Below, in pieces: positions 30,261 through 40,156 of a stretch of DNA of 64,000 nt (position 1 is its first letter; the number at the start of each line of letters is the position of its first letter). The stretch spans positions 37,903 to 101,902 of the forward strand of contig NZ_NFKA01000011.1 of NCBI RefSeq assembly GCF_002160145.1, written 5' to 3'. The position numbers were made by a program, and so were the translations under genes. This stretch comes from Gemmiger sp. An194 (GTDB lineage: Bacteria; Bacillota; Clostridia; Oscillospirales; Ruminococcaceae). The notes below the pieces were generated by a model. The model did not search any database. It was not told the origin of the DNA and saw only the letters and a list, made by a program, of their open reading frames with translations.

Positions 30261-33200
30261 TTACTCTTCACGATTTGCTTTCATCTTCCAGAGAACGATT
30301 CCGAGCACTGCGGCCAGTAGCACTGCTCCACCCGCCACCAGAATAACCGGCATGGGATTTTTGTTGGCGTTCGCTTCGGTCACAGGAACAGAAGAGGCGC
30401 TGGAATCCGACTGTGCGGTGCTGTTTTCCGGAGAAGGAGTGGGCGCAGCGGTGGGGGTGACTGCATCGCTCTGCTCCGACTGGCTCTCACTTTCCGGGGC
30501 GGGAGTCGCCTTCACGGGCTTCTTCTCCGTATTCGATGTGTTCACCGGGGGGACCGCCGTGGGTGCGGGAGCTGCCGTAGGCGCGGCAGTGGGCGCAGGA
30601 GCAGGTGCCGCGGTGGGGTCCGGGCGGGGATTCTGATCCGGCGCCTGTGTGGGGGCCGGGCTGGGCTGGGGCTTCGCAGTGGGTTCCGGGTCCGGATTCG
30701 GGTCCGGACTGGGCGCGGGCGCTTCCACCTGTACGAAGGTACCGGTCACCTGCACCGCCTGACCGGGCATGCGGAAGGAATAGCTCTTGCCTGCCTCCTG
30801 AGCGGTCACGCTCTGCTGCGCGCCGTCCTCTCCGGTGACTCGCAGACTGCCGTCTTCAAAGCGGTAGCCCTCGGCCGGCTGTACCGTCACGGTGACGGTA
30901 TCGCCCAGGCCCGCTGCGGACGCAGAGGCCGACAGGGTACCATGCTCCGGCTGAGTCAAGGTGATGGCATACTGATTCTTTACAAAGCTTACCTGTACAT
31001 CCAGATCGGCAGTTACACCATTCAGCAGCCAGGTGCCGTTGGTCTCGTTATACTGAGCGTTCTGCTCCCCTGCTTTGACTGCTTCCACCATGTAGCCAGT
31101 CTGAGCCTTGGGAATCACAACAGCGCTGCCGCCGTCCTTTACCAGCTGGCGTTCCGGCACAACGGTACCGCCTTCGCCTGCGGCTGCGGCAACGGTGTGC
31201 ATCCGGGTATCGGCGCTCACGAACTCCACAGCTACCGCCAGATCGCTGGTCACGTTTTCAATGGTCAGTTCATTGCCCTGTGCGGGAACCGGCCAGGGCT
31301 GGCCGTTCACGGCGATGCTTCCTACGATGTTGCCTTCTTCCGGCTGCATCCGGATCTGGATCGAGCCGCCATCCTGTACGCCGGAGGCCGTGGCCTGGGC
31401 AGTACCGGAACCGGTGCTCTCCACCGTTACGGTGTGATCCGGAACCGCTTCAAAAGCAGCCTGCAGGGTCACCGCCTGAGCAGGCATGACAAATTCATAC
31501 CGTTCGCCGTCCACTGCATCCAGGGCCAGCGTTCCGCCATCGGCAAGAAGAGCCTTCAGGCTGCCCTTCACCAGACGCCTACCCTCCTGGGGACGTACCG
31601 TTACGGTGACCGTCTGGCGATAGGCCGCCGTTCCCTGTACCGAAAGTTCCAGGCTGCCGCCGGTGATGCCTTCGGCCAGGGTCACCGGATACTGCTGCGC
31701 GTCAAAGACCGCGCTCAGAGTCACTGCCTGGGCAGGCATGACGAAGGAAAGCACTCCCTCTTCCCCTGCTTCCAGCGGGACGATCGTGCCATCTGCCGCA
31801 GTGGCTTTCAACGAATCTGCATGCAGCTGATAGCCGGTAAAGGCCTGCGTCTTCACCGTTACCTTGCTGCCTGCCTGGGTCTTCAGTACCGAGGGAACGA
31901 TCACGCCACCCTCGCCGGGTGCAAGCTGGATCGGATAAGCCGCCGGGGCGAAGGTGATCTGAATATTCTTGTTTTCCTGGATATTGGTCAGCACCAGACG
32001 GCCGTCCGCCGGGATGTTCTGAGCCACGCCGTTCACCACGATCCGGTAGACCTGATACCCCTCATTCGGGGTGATCTTGACCACCGCGCTGCCGCCGGCG
32101 GTCACCCGGTCGGCGGTAAGCAGCTCAGCCTTGCCGTTTTCACTGGCCGCCACACTCACAGAAAAGCTCTCTGCCCCGGGCTCGTTTTCCCACATGCGCT
32201 CCACAACGGCATAGTCGATGCGGCTGTAGCCGCCCTTGACCGACACAGTGAGCAGGTGGTTTTCGTTCTGCTTTGCCTCCGGGACAGACACCGCCCACAT
32301 GCGGGCGGACACTTTTCCGTTATTGCCCAGCTTGGAGGCATCCAGCTGGGTGGGCTGTACGTCCTTGCCATCCAGCTGGAAGGTCAGCGTGCCGTACTGC
32401 GCAGAGGGGTCGGCTTCACCCAGCGGGGTAACGCCTGCATACAGCTGCACGCCGGTGCCGTAGAACTGAATGCTGTAGGTCGCATCTTCTTTGGTGGTGC
32501 GGGTAAAGCCCAGATTCTGATACTGGGCATTCTGCACGTGCTGCACCCAGCCGTTTGCCTCGTCGCCGTCCGGTTTGAAGCCATTGTTGTCAGTGCCCAT
32601 GGGCTTGGATGCCACGGACTCCGGCTGATATGCAAAGTGATTTTTTGCCGACGCATCGGTGGTGCGCTGATCCAGATATTCCTGTACCGCATTGGCACCG
32701 GTGCTGTTCTGTGCGGTGATATCAGCCGGCAGGCTGCCCTGATAGCTTACCTTTGCGCCGTCGATACCCGCCTGGCTGTCGTTCAGTTTTTCAATGGTCA
32801 GAGTGTGGACACCCTGCTCCAGATTGTCGAACACCAGGCTGCGGCCGGAGCCGGTCTTCCACTGAGGCTCTTCGCCTTCTTTGGTGATGGCCGCACGGAT
32901 GTTCCCGGCCTGATCTGCCCGCAGCAGCAGCTCCACCTTATTGCCATAGAAGGTGAAGGTGGCACGGGCACCGCTCCAGTTGGAGAAATGGCCGTCGTTT
33001 TCCAGGGGATACTGGGTCATGCTGCTGCCGTTGGTCTCGGTCTCCCGATAGGACCACAGCCCGTCGTAGTCAAAACGGAACAGGCCGCTGCCCATGGTGT
33101 TATCGTTCACGGTGATGGTATTCACCCGGCCGGGGTCCAGCTCGGTGCGCTCCATCTTCACTTCATAGATGGCAGGCAGGCCCTCTGCCTTGGAAACGGT

Positions 33201-35987
33201 GAGCCGGACGCCCTCTGCCTCCACGGGAGAAGCAACAGAAGCGGTCCACACGCCCTCGTTCTTGGTCAGCTCGCCCAGAGACTGCCACTGACCGGCGGCA
33301 TCCTTGTATTCCGCCTTCATGGTCTGGATGGCACTTCCCTTTTCCACCACGGTCAGCTGGCTCACCTGGCTCTGTGCGAAGGTGTTTTCCAGCGTGTACT
33401 GTTCCGCGGCCTGCTGAGGCTGCCAGTAGGTGGCGGGGTGGCCGTCAAAGGCAAAGGAGGCGTAAGTGCCTTCTGCCTGAGAGCTGGCCGAAGCGGTGGT
33501 GTTGGTGTTCCAGAAATAGAGGTTGGCTTCGCCGCCGCCCAGGGTAACGGTAAAGCTGCCGTTCTCGTCCAGAGCAACCGGGCTCAGCTTGCCGCCGTTG
33601 TCCTTCTGTACCTCGTACAGGGTGTAGCCGGCCTTCACAAAAGCCGGATCTGCAGTGAGGGTGATCTGCTGGCGGGTGTTCTCGGCGCTGCCCGCCTCAC
33701 GCTGGGGGATGTTGAACTGATTGTAGCGCTCGGCAGTGCCTGCCACCAGACCGTTCATCACCATGAACGCCTTGGGTGCGGTGGCACCGGCAAAATGCTC
33801 GGCGATCTCGCTCTCGTACAGACCGGGCAGGGTGTTGAAGTAGCCCAGCACCACATCGCCGGTTTTGCCGCCATGCGCCTTGGACAGGCTCTGCACCTGC
33901 ACGGCAGAAAGGCCGAATTCCCGATTCTTGGCTGCGCTCTGCTCACTGTCGAAGTTGCCGCGGTGGAAGCCGCTGGCCGACGCACCGTCTTCGCTGCCGA
34001 TCTGGCCCACCTTGAACATGATCCAGTCGTTGTTTAGGCGGGTGAGCTGATCGTCAATGGCGTGAACGCGGTCGATCAGCTGACCCCATTCCAGCAGGCC
34101 GCGGGTGGGGGTGCCGTCCTCATCCCACAGATAGCTGCGGTCAAACTGGTACTCCACCCGGAAGAAGTTCAGCCACTTCATACCGGACAAAATGGAGGTG
34201 TTTACCACCAGATTCTTGTTGGACTGGGAGTGGTTGAAGGCGAAGGCGTCCAGATACTGGCCAAACATGATGGGCATGCTTCCGGTACCATCCACACCGC
34301 CGTAAGCCAGTTTGCGGTAGCTTTCCCAGGTGGGCAGATTCAGCAGCTTTCGGGCTGCGTTCTTCTGCACATCCCCGTTGGAAAGGTTGATGCTGGAGGG
34401 ATTGGCCCAGCTCGCATCGCCGTAGTAGTCGTCCCAGGTGAGCAGGTCCGGCTGGGCAATGCGCAGGTATTCCTTCACATTGGTCTCGCCCCACTGGTTG
34501 GGGAACTGGTTGGTATGCAGGATCACGCCGGGGTAATGCTGGCGGGTCCAGGCAAACCACTTGCCGAAGGCCTCGGCTTCGCCGGTGCTGTAGCCGCCCT
34601 CGTCACCGAAGCAGAAGCTGATGGCGTTATGGATATACGGCTTCATGGACTCGGGCACAAACTCTCTGGGATCACCTGCGCCGCCCATGTTATTGCCGCC
34701 GAAGGGAGCCTTTGCAATGCCCCACAGCGAATCCGGGTTATAGAGCATGTAGTCCGCATTGGCAAAGTCCGGGTCATAGAACAGCGGGCCGTCGTAGCCG
34801 AACTGTCTGGCCTCCTCCACGGTGGGGGTGCCGCGGCCGTAACCGCTGCTGGGGGTCCAGCCTAGCATGGGCAGACCCCGCTCCACCACGGTCGCCTGAC
34901 CGCTGGCCAGATACTGGTGGCGCTCTTCATGCTGATAGGGCACGCTGCCGCCTTCCGGGGCAGGCTGCTTCTCCGGCACGGTGCCGGAGTCGGTGAAGAT
35001 CATGAACTGGTACAGCCGCAGCTCCTTTTCCGGCCGCTGCCAGTGAGTGACCTCAAACCGGATATAGCGGGCGTCGTAGGAAACACCGAACTCGTACCGG
35101 GTCACATTCTGATGATACTGTACACCGGTGTTCATGTTGCCCTTGGTGATGGGAGTCTGCCAGTGTTCTCCGTCGGTACTTACCGAGATCCGAGCCTTGT
35201 TATTGCCCAGGCCCATATTGGAGGGACCAAACGCCGCGCGGATACGGCTGACACTGTACACCGCACCCAGATCCACGGTAAACAGCGTCACCGGGGATTT
35301 GGTTCCGTTTGCATCCGGCAGTTTATCCGGAGAAACCTTCCAATAGCTTTCGCTGGTGTCCACATAGCTGCCGTCTGCCTTGCTGCTTTCCGGCAGGACT
35401 ACCTCGTAATCCTTTTTCAGGATCTCCAGCAGCTTGTTCTGGTCACCCACTTCCGTTTTAACCGAAAGTGCATTGCTGATTGCTTCGTTTTTCACCACCG
35501 GCACACGGCCCCGGTAGTCGCTCTCGGTTTTGTTTACGGTTACAGTATAGGTACTGGTGGCACCGCCGTCGCTCACCTGCACCTTCAAGGGATGCTCACC
35601 GGGCTGGGAAACGTCCATTTCCACATAGCCCTTGTCATTGGGTTTTGTGCCGTTCACCGTTACCTGCGCGGTATCGGAAGCGGCAAACGGGTACACCTGG
35701 ATGGAATCCACCGAGGCATAAGCGGTTCCGGTGTAGTCGGTCACCTGGGGTGCAAAGCCGGTATCGTTCGGCACTGCACCTTCCGGGTAACCGTTCACAG
35801 GCTGCAGCTCATACACCCGGTCCAGAATCAGGTTGTTCAGTCGGGGCGGTTCGCCCTGCGCTCTGGCCCCCAGCGACAGGGGCAACACCCCGGTCAAGGC
35901 CAGCGCACCGGCACACAGCAGGCTGACCGCCCGCCTGCCCAGCCCCGTTCGCCAAAGCGATACGGGCTTGTTTTGCGTTTGCTTCAT
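30261..35987 (-). CDS. Giant membrane-anchored surface glycan-active protein, catalytic class unassigned
   Basis: Exported protein of 1908 residues, start ATG at 35987 after AGGAGG. The signal peptide covers about 1-44 (RRAVSLLCAGALALTGVLPL). A cadherin-like sandwich is near 60-150. A discoidin/F5-8C (CBM32-like) domain covers about 170-335 (FTVDLGAVYSVSRIRAAFG, ARYIRFEVTHWQRPEKE). A central region of about 450 residues looks like a TIM-barrel glycosidase (PMLGWTPSSGYGRG, ISFCFGDEGGYSTGEAE, PDLLTWDDYYGD) that I could not place in a known GH family. Further carbohydrate-binding sandwiches follow, then at least five InlB-type beta-repeats (VMPAQAVTLSAVFD pattern). A Pro/Ala/Thr linker, one C-terminal helix (VILVAGGAVLLAAVLGIVLW) and the short basic tail KMKANREE complete it. 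There is no LPXTG. It is divergent from GH29 fucosidase, so a role in releasing fucosylated host or plant glycan is plausible. Confidence 0.8.
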   Translation of the reverse strand: MKQTQNKPVSLWRTGLGRRAVSLLCAGALALTGVLPLSLGARAQGEPPRLNNLILDRVYELQPVNGYPEGAVPNDTGFAPQVTDYTGTAYASVDSIQVYPFAASDTAQVTVNGTKPNDKGYVEMDVSQPGEHPLKVQVSDGGATSTYTVTVNKTESDYRGRVPVVKNEAISNALSVKTEVGDQNKLLEILKKDYEVVLPESSKADGSYVDTSESYWKVSPDKLPDANGTKSPVTLFTVDLGAVYSVSRIRAAFGPSNMGLGNNKARISVSTDGEHWQTPITKGNMNTGVQYHQNVTRYEFGVSYDARYIRFEVTHWQRPEKELRLYQFMIFTDSGTVPEKQPAPEGGSVPYQHEERHQYLASGQATVVERGLPMLGWTPSSGYGRGTPTVEEARQFGYDGPLFYDPDFANADYMLYNPDSLWGIAKAPFGGNNMGGAGDPREFVPESMKPYIHNAISFCFGDEGGYSTGEAEAFGKWFAWTRQHYPGVILHTNQFPNQWGETNVKEYLRIAQPDLLTWDDYYGDASWANPSSINLSNGDVQKNAARKLLNLPTWESYRKLAYGGVDGTGSMPIMFGQYLDAFAFNHSQSNKNLVVNTSILSGMKWLNFFRVEYQFDRSYLWDEDGTPTRGLLEWGQLIDRVHAIDDQLTRLNNDWIMFKVGQIGSEDGASASGFHRGNFDSEQSAAKNREFGLSAVQVQSLSKAHGGKTGDVVLGYFNTLPGLYESEIAEHFAGATAPKAFMVMNGLVAGTAERYNQFNIPQREAGSAENTRQQITLTADPAFVKAGYTLYEVQKDNGGKLSPVALDENGSFTVTLGGGEANLYFWNTNTTASASSQAEGTYASFAFDGHPATYWQPQQAAEQYTLENTFAQSQVSQLTVVEKGSAIQTMKAEYKDAAGQWQSLGELTKNEGVWTASVASPVEAEGVRLTVSKAEGLPAIYEVKMERTELDPGRVNTITVNDNTMGSGLFRFDYDGLWSYRETETNGSSMTQYPLENDGHFSNWSGARATFTFYGNKVELLLRADQAGNIRAAITKEGEEPQWKTGSGRSLVFDNLEQGVHTLTIEKLNDSQAGIDGAKVSYQGSLPADITAQNSTGANAVQEYLDQRTTDASAKNHFAYQPESVASKPMGTDNNGFKPDGDEANGWVQHVQNAQYQNLGFTRTTKEDATYSIQFYGTGVQLYAGVTPLGEADPSAQYGTLTFQLDGKDVQPTQLDASKLGNNGKVSARMWAVSVPEAKQNENHLLTVSVKGGYSRIDYAVVERMWENEPGAESFSVSVAASENGKAELLTADRVTAGGSAVVKITPNEGYQVYRIVVNGVAQNIPADGRLVLTNIQENKNIQITFAPAAYPIQLAPGEGGVIVPSVLKTQAGSKVTVKTQAFTGYQLHADSLKATAADGTIVPLEAGEEGVLSFVMPAQAVTLSAVFDAQQYPVTLAEGITGGSLELSVQGTAAYRQTVTVTVRPQEGRRLVKGSLKALLADGGTLALDAVDGERYEFVMPAQAVTLQAAFEAVPDHTVTVESTGSGTAQATASGVQDGGSIQIRMQPEEGNIVGSIAVNGQPWPVPAQGNELTIENVTSDLAVAVEFVSADTRMHTVAAAAGEGGTVVPERQLVKDGGSAVVIPKAQTGYMVEAVKAGEQNAQYNETNGTWLLNGVTADLDVQVSFVKNQYAITLTQPEHGTLSASASAAGLGDTVTVTVQPAEGYRFEDGSLRVTGEDGAQQSVTAQEAGKSYSFRMPGQAVQVTGTFVQVEAPAPSPDPNPDPEPTAKPQPSPAPTQAPDQNPRPDPTAAPAPAPTAAPTAAPAPTAVPPVNTSNTEKKPVKATPAPESESQSEQSDAVTPTAAPTPSPENSTAQSDSSASSVPVTEANANKNPMPVILVAGGAVLLAAVLGIVLWKMKANREE

Positions 35988-36313
35988 TCTCGTTCCTCCT
36001 TGCTGTTTTCTCCGCAGGCCACCGTGGTCTGCGAAATGGCGGAAGTATGTTTTCATGATAACCGCCATTTTCCCACCGGAAAAGTGGAATTATTTCGGTT
36101 TATGTGTCTTTTTTCTTGCTTCGAGTCGGGATTTTCTCTTAACCGGTTCCCCCGGAACACCGCAGCCAAAAAAAGTGCACATCAGCAAAAGAATTGCCCC
36201 TTTCGCCGCAGCAAAAATTCTTTTATAGTGGAACCAAAGGGCCCCCACCGCCGGGGCGGCATAAGAAAAGGGCGCTTTGCTGAGCGCCCATTTTGCGAAA
36301 GGAACCACATGCC
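35988..36313. promoter_or_regulatory. Divergent control region of surface protein and GH29 genes
   Basis: A 326-base gap without a gene. It holds an inverted repeat AAAAGAATT (36187-36195)/AATTCTTTT (36216-36224) running into TATAGT at 36224-36229, a possible -10 for GH29. A 7-bp hairpin GGGCGCT/AGCGCCC at 36270-36289 followed by ATTTTG lies just before the GH29 ribosome site and could attenuate it. Confidence 0.4.
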
Positions 36314-37672
36314 ATGAAAAAAGAGATCGTTGCCAACGGCATTCATAATTACACCCCGCCGGAGGAATATGTTCCTCCCAAATCTCCCCAGGTTCAAAAG
36401 CATCTGGACTGGTTCATGGGCCTGAAGCTTGGCTTTATGATGCACTGGGCTCCCGGCAGTCAGCTGGGCACCTACGAGAGCTGGCCTTTGAGTGACGGCG
36501 ACGCCGCCTGGAGCCAGGAGGACTTCACCTGGGCGCCTGCTGAAGTGTGTAAGCAGCAGTACTGGGATGCCAACAAGACCTTCAATCCGGTGAAGTTCGA
36601 TGCCGCCGCCTGGGCGGAGCTGGCCAGTGAGTGCGGCTTCAAATACCTGCTGTTCACCACCAAGCATCACGACGGCTTCTGCATGTACGACACTAAGACC
36701 ACCGACTACAAGATCACCGGACCGGACTGCCCCTTCCACACCCATCCGGACGCAGATGTGGTGGGTGCGCTTTATCGGGAGTTTCGCCGCAAGGGGCTCG
36801 CCATCTCCACCTATTTCTCCAAGCCCGACTGGCACAGCCCCTACTACTGGGCACCCCAGTTCGGTACTGCCCCCACCCGCAACGTGAACTACGATGTGGA
36901 CCAGCACCCCGAGCTGTGGGAAAAGTATGTACAGTTCACCCACGAGCAGATCCGGGAACTTTGCACCAACTACGGTCAGATCGATGTGCTCTGGCTGGAC
37001 GGCGGCTGGGTCCGTCCGGACAATCTGGGCCAGGATATCCGCCTGGGCGAGATCGTGGAGGAGATGCGCGCCACCACCCAGCCCCAGATGATCGTGTGTG
37101 AGCGCACCTGCGGCGGTGAGTACGAGAATTTCATCACCCCGGAAAAGACGGTGCCGGACACCGCCCTCACCGTACCCTGGGAGACCTGCACCACCGTGGG
37201 GCAGAAATTCTCCTTCCATTACACCGATCATTTCAAGAGCGGCCGCCAGCTGGTCCACCTGCTTCTGGATGTGGTGAGCAAGGGCGGCAACCTGGCACTG
37301 AACATCGCGCCGCAGCCGGACGGCCTGCTCCCCGCTCCTGCCGAGCGTTCTCTGCGGGAGATGGGTGCCTGGCTCAAGCTGTTCGGCCAGGGCATCTACA
37401 ACACCCGCATCTGCGCGCCTTACTTTGAGGAGCGGCTGTTCTACACCCGCACCGACGAGCGCGCCTATACCTTCTATGCCTACGACGAGGTACCCGCTCT
37501 GCCGGGCAAGCTCACCCTGCATCTGCCCCAGCCGGTTGCTTCGGTTCGCTGCATGCGCACCGGCCAGACTCTGCGCTTCCGCCAGGGTGATGGCGAAGTG
37601 ACCCTTGATCTGGACTGCCTGCCCATGGGCGGGGCCTTCTACGCCGAAGGCTTTGAGTTGACCTTCGCCTGA
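36314..37672 (+). CDS. Alpha-L-fucosidase, GH29
   Basis: Retaining alpha-L-fucosidase of 452 residues without a signal peptide, so cytoplasmic. The barrel begins with LDWFMGLKLGFMMHWAPGS. TTKHHDGFCMYDT is the family hallmark. The expected nucleophile is Asp229 in DVLWLDGGW. GGNLALNIAPQPDG is near residue 325, followed by a short C-terminal beta-sandwich. The start ATG at 36314 follows AAAGGAA; another ATG five bases earlier is out of frame and closes at once. It stands alone between a divergent giant surface protein and a terminator. Free L-fucose would feed fucI/fucA in this window. Some GH29-like proteins act on other deoxysugars, so linkage preference is open. Confidence 0.9.
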   Translation: MKKEIVANGIHNYTPPEEYVPPKSPQVQKHLDWFMGLKLGFMMHWAPGSQLGTYESWPLSDGDAAWSQEDFTWAPAEVCKQQYWDANKTFNPVKFDAAAWAELASECGFKYLLFTTKHHDGFCMYDTKTTDYKITGPDCPFHTHPDADVVGALYREFRRKGLAISTYFSKPDWHSPYYWAPQFGTAPTRNVNYDVDQHPELWEKYVQFTHEQIRELCTNYGQIDVLWLDGGWVRPDNLGQDIRLGEIVEEMRATTQPQMIVCERTCGGEYENFITPEKTVPDTALTVPWETCTTVGQKFSFHYTDHFKSGRQLVHLLLDVVSKGGNLALNIAPQPDGLLPAPAERSLREMGAWLKLFGQGIYNTRICAPYFEERLFYTRTDERAYTFYAYDEVPALPGKLTLHLPQPVASVRCMRTGQTLRFRQGDGEVTLDLDCLPMGGAFYAEGFELTFA

Positions 37673-37718
37673 TTTTTTCAAACTCCTTCTTCATTTCCTT
37701 TCCCTTATCTTCATCAAA

Positions 37719-37773
37719 ACAGCCCGGGCGGCTTTGTTCCTGTATCAGACAGGATCGGAGCCGCCCGGGCTGT
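37719..37773 (+). terminator. Terminator after GH29 gene
   Basis: A perfect 15-bp stem ACAGCCCGGGCGGCT/AGCCGCCCGGGCTGT, with an inner CCTGT/ACAGG stem, is followed by ATTTTGTATTTT. It isolates the arginine operon from the fucosidase. Confidence 0.88.
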
Positions 37774-37865
37774 ATTTTGTATTTTCCTATGTATTTTTAC
37801 GCTGGACATTTTGTTATTTATTCCGTAGAAAAAACCTAAAAGAGGAATTTTCTTCCAAAAAATAT

Positions 37866-37879
37866 TGAATATATATTCA
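37866..37879. promoter_or_regulatory. ArgR/AhrC-type operator (ARG box) before argC
   Basis: TGAATATATATTCA is a perfect 14-bp palindrome and a full match to the known ARG-box core (TGAAT plus AT-rich spacer plus ATTCA). A second half-like site ATATTCA sits at 37894-37900. Both lie 47-82 bases before argC in an AT-rich stretch that also suits a promoter. Arginine-dependent repression is the expected role. Confidence 0.85.
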
Positions 37880-37947
37880 CATGGATACAAAATATATTCA
37901 TTCGCTATTCACGCAAACAACCCCCGCAAGCAAGGAGGGTCAACACC

Positions 37948-38874
37948 ATGACCAAGGTATTTATCGACGGCAGCGCCGGAACGACAGGCCTGCGCATCCA
38001 CCAGCGGCTGGCACAGCGGCAGGACATCACCCTGCTCACACTGCCCGAGGAGCTGCGAAAAAACGATGCGGCCCGACAGGCTGCTTTGAACGAATGCGAC
38101 ATTGCATTTCTCTGCCTGCCGGATGCGGCGGCAAAGCAGGCCGTGGCCCTGGTAACTGACCCGGACACGGTGATCATTGATGCCTCCACGGCGCACCGGA
38201 CCGCCCCGGGCTGGGCCTACGGATTCCCTGAGCTGGGAGACAGTTTTGCTCAGGCAGTGAAAAACGGGAAGCGTATCGCGGTTCCCGGCTGCCACGCCAG
38301 CGGCTTCATTGCGCTGGTACAGCCACTGGTCAGCGCCGGACTTCTGGCAAAGGATGCCCTGCTCACCTGTCACTCCGTCACCGGCTACAGCGGCGGCGGC
38401 AAGGCGATGATCGCCCAGTATGAGGACCCAGCCCGCAGCCCGCTGCTGGACGCTCCCCGTCAGTATGGCCTGGGCCAGCAGCACAAGCACCTGCCCGAGA
38501 TGAAGGCCGTCGCCGGGCTGGAAGCACCGCCCATCTTCTGCCCCATCGTGGCGGATTTCTACAGCGGCATGGCGGTAACGGTTCCCCTGTTTGCCAGCCA
38601 GCTGAAGGGCAGCGTGGAGGATGTGTGCCAGCTGTACCAAAGCCTTTACACCGGTCCGGTGGTGCACTGGAAGGAATCCTGCGGAGAGGAGGGCTTCTTC
38701 TCCGCAGCAGCCCTCACCGGTCTGGACGGAATGGAGATCTCGGTGGCGGGCAACGGCGATCGCATCCTGCTCACCGCCCGATACGACAATCTGGGCAAGG
38801 GCGCCAGCGGCGCGGCGGTGGAATGTATGAACCTTGTGCTGGGTCTTGCCCCGGAAACCGGCCTGAGCCTTTAA
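37948..38874 (+). CDS. argC: N-acetyl-gamma-glutamyl-phosphate reductase, short type
   Basis: NADPH-dependent reductase of the arginine pathway, third step. It has 308 residues, matching the short (type 2) ArgC class rather than the 340-residue form. The nucleotide-binding start is VFIDGSAGTTGLRIHQRL. The catalytic Cys is Cys115 in VPGCHASGF. CHSVTGYSGGGKAMIAQYE and the HLPEM block follow. The start ATG at 37948 follows AAGGAGGG. It is the first gene of argCJBDF and is preceded by a palindromic ARG box. Confidence 0.94.
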   Translation: MTKVFIDGSAGTTGLRIHQRLAQRQDITLLTLPEELRKNDAARQAALNECDIAFLCLPDAAAKQAVALVTDPDTVIIDASTAHRTAPGWAYGFPELGDSFAQAVKNGKRIAVPGCHASGFIALVQPLVSAGLLAKDALLTCHSVTGYSGGGKAMIAQYEDPARSPLLDAPRQYGLGQQHKHLPEMKAVAGLEAPPIFCPIVADFYSGMAVTVPLFASQLKGSVEDVCQLYQSLYTGPVVHWKESCGEEGFFSAAALTGLDGMEISVAGNGDRILLTARYDNLGKGASGAAVECMNLVLGLAPETGLSL

Positions 38875-38925
38875 GCCGTTCAACAGCAGTTTTATTATAT
38901 TTTCATTATATATAGGGAAGGGAAA

Positions 38926-40146
38926 ATGAACATGAAACAGATCGAAGGCGGCGTCTGCGCCGCAGCGGGATTCAAGGCCGCGGGCGTTCACTGCGGCATT
39001 CGGAAAAATCAGACCAAACGGGACCTGGGCCTGATCGTGAGCGACTGCAAGGCCAGCGCCGCGGCGGTGTACACCACCAACCTGGTGAAGGGTGCCCCCC
39101 TGCTGGTGACCAAGGAGCATCTGGCAGACGGCACCGCTCAGGCTATCCTCTGCAACAGCGGCAATGCCAACACCTGCAATGCGGACGGCCCCCAGATCGC
39201 CAACGCCATGTGTCAGCTGGCGGCGGACCAGCTGGGTCTCGCCCCCGAGGATGTGGCCATCGCATCCACCGGTGTGATCGGCCAGCCCCTGAATCTGGAT
39301 GTGATTCAGGCGGGCATGGCTCCGCTGGCGGCGGATCTTGCCTACCACAACAGCCTGCACGCAGCCACCGCCATCATGACCACCGACACCATCCCCAAGG
39401 AAGCGGCGGTGGAGTTTGAGCTGGACGGCAAGGTATGCCATCTGGGCGGCATCGCCAAGGGCAGCGGCATGATTCATCCCAACATGGCCACCATGCTGGT
39501 GTTCCTGACCACCGACGCGGCCATCAGCAGCGATCTGCTGCAGAAGGCCCTGAGCACCGACGTGCAGAGCACCTTCAACATGGTGAGCGTGGACGGTGAC
39601 ACCTCCACCAACGACATGGTGATCGTTCTGGCCAACGGCATGGCGGACAACACCCCCATCACTCAGGAGGGCGAGGATTTCGCCGTCTTTATGAAGGCAC
39701 TGAACACCGTGACCATGCAGCTGTGCAAGATGCTGGCAGGTGACGGCGAGGGCGCGACCCATCTGCTGGAATGCAAGGTGAGCGGCGCGGCTGACCTGGC
39801 CACCGCGCGTACCGTGGCAAAGTCGGTGATCTGCTCCTCGCTGGTAAAGGCCGCCATCTTCGGGGCGGACGCCAACTGGGGCCGCATTCTCTGCGCCATC
39901 GGCTACAGCGGCGCGGATGTGAACGTGCAGGCGGTGGATGTGGCCTTCGTCAGCAAGGCGGGCTGCATTGAGGTGTGCAAGGCCGGGGCGGGCATCCCCT
40001 TCTCGGAGGAAAAAGCCAAGCAGATTCTGCTGGAGCACGAGATCGAGATTCAGGTGGAGCTGAACAGCGGCAGCGCCGAAAGCACGGCCTGGGGCTGCGA
40101 TCTGACCTACGATTATGTGAAAATCAACGGCGATTACCGCACCTGA
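38926..40146 (+). CDS. argJ: Ornithine acetyltransferase / N-acetylglutamate synthase
   Basis: Bifunctional enzyme of 406 residues that recycles the acetyl group between N-acetylornithine and glutamate. It cleaves itself before the nucleophilic Thr, here Thr189 in GSGMIHPNMATML. Other family blocks are CNSGNANTCNADG and STGVIGQPL near residue 115. GRILCAIGYSG near residue 325 and the C-terminal DLTYDYVKINGDYRT complete the match. Two in-frame ATGs six bases apart (38926 and 38932) both lie near AGGGAAGGG, so the first is given. The cyclic route is implied by argJ being present with argB, argD and argF and no argA-like gene here. Confidence 0.95.
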   Translation: MNMKQIEGGVCAAAGFKAAGVHCGIRKNQTKRDLGLIVSDCKASAAAVYTTNLVKGAPLLVTKEHLADGTAQAILCNSGNANTCNADGPQIANAMCQLAADQLGLAPEDVAIASTGVIGQPLNLDVIQAGMAPLAADLAYHNSLHAATAIMTTDTIPKEAAVEFELDGKVCHLGGIAKGSGMIHPNMATMLVFLTTDAAISSDLLQKALSTDVQSTFNMVSVDGDTSTNDMVIVLANGMADNTPITQEGEDFAVFMKALNTVTMQLCKMLAGDGEGATHLLECKVSGAADLATARTVAKSVICSSLVKAAIFGADANWGRILCAIGYSGADVNVQAVDVAFVSKAGCIEVCKAGAGIPFSEEKAKQILLEHEIEIQVELNSGSAESTAWGCDLTYDYVKINGDYRT

Positions 40147-40156
40147 GGAGGCAGCC

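Noticed and set aside
36270..36289. Riboswitch or attenuator before GH29
   Set aside because: Only one 7-bp hairpin is visible, without conserved aptamer features or an alternative pairing partner. Kept as a simple hairpin in the control region.
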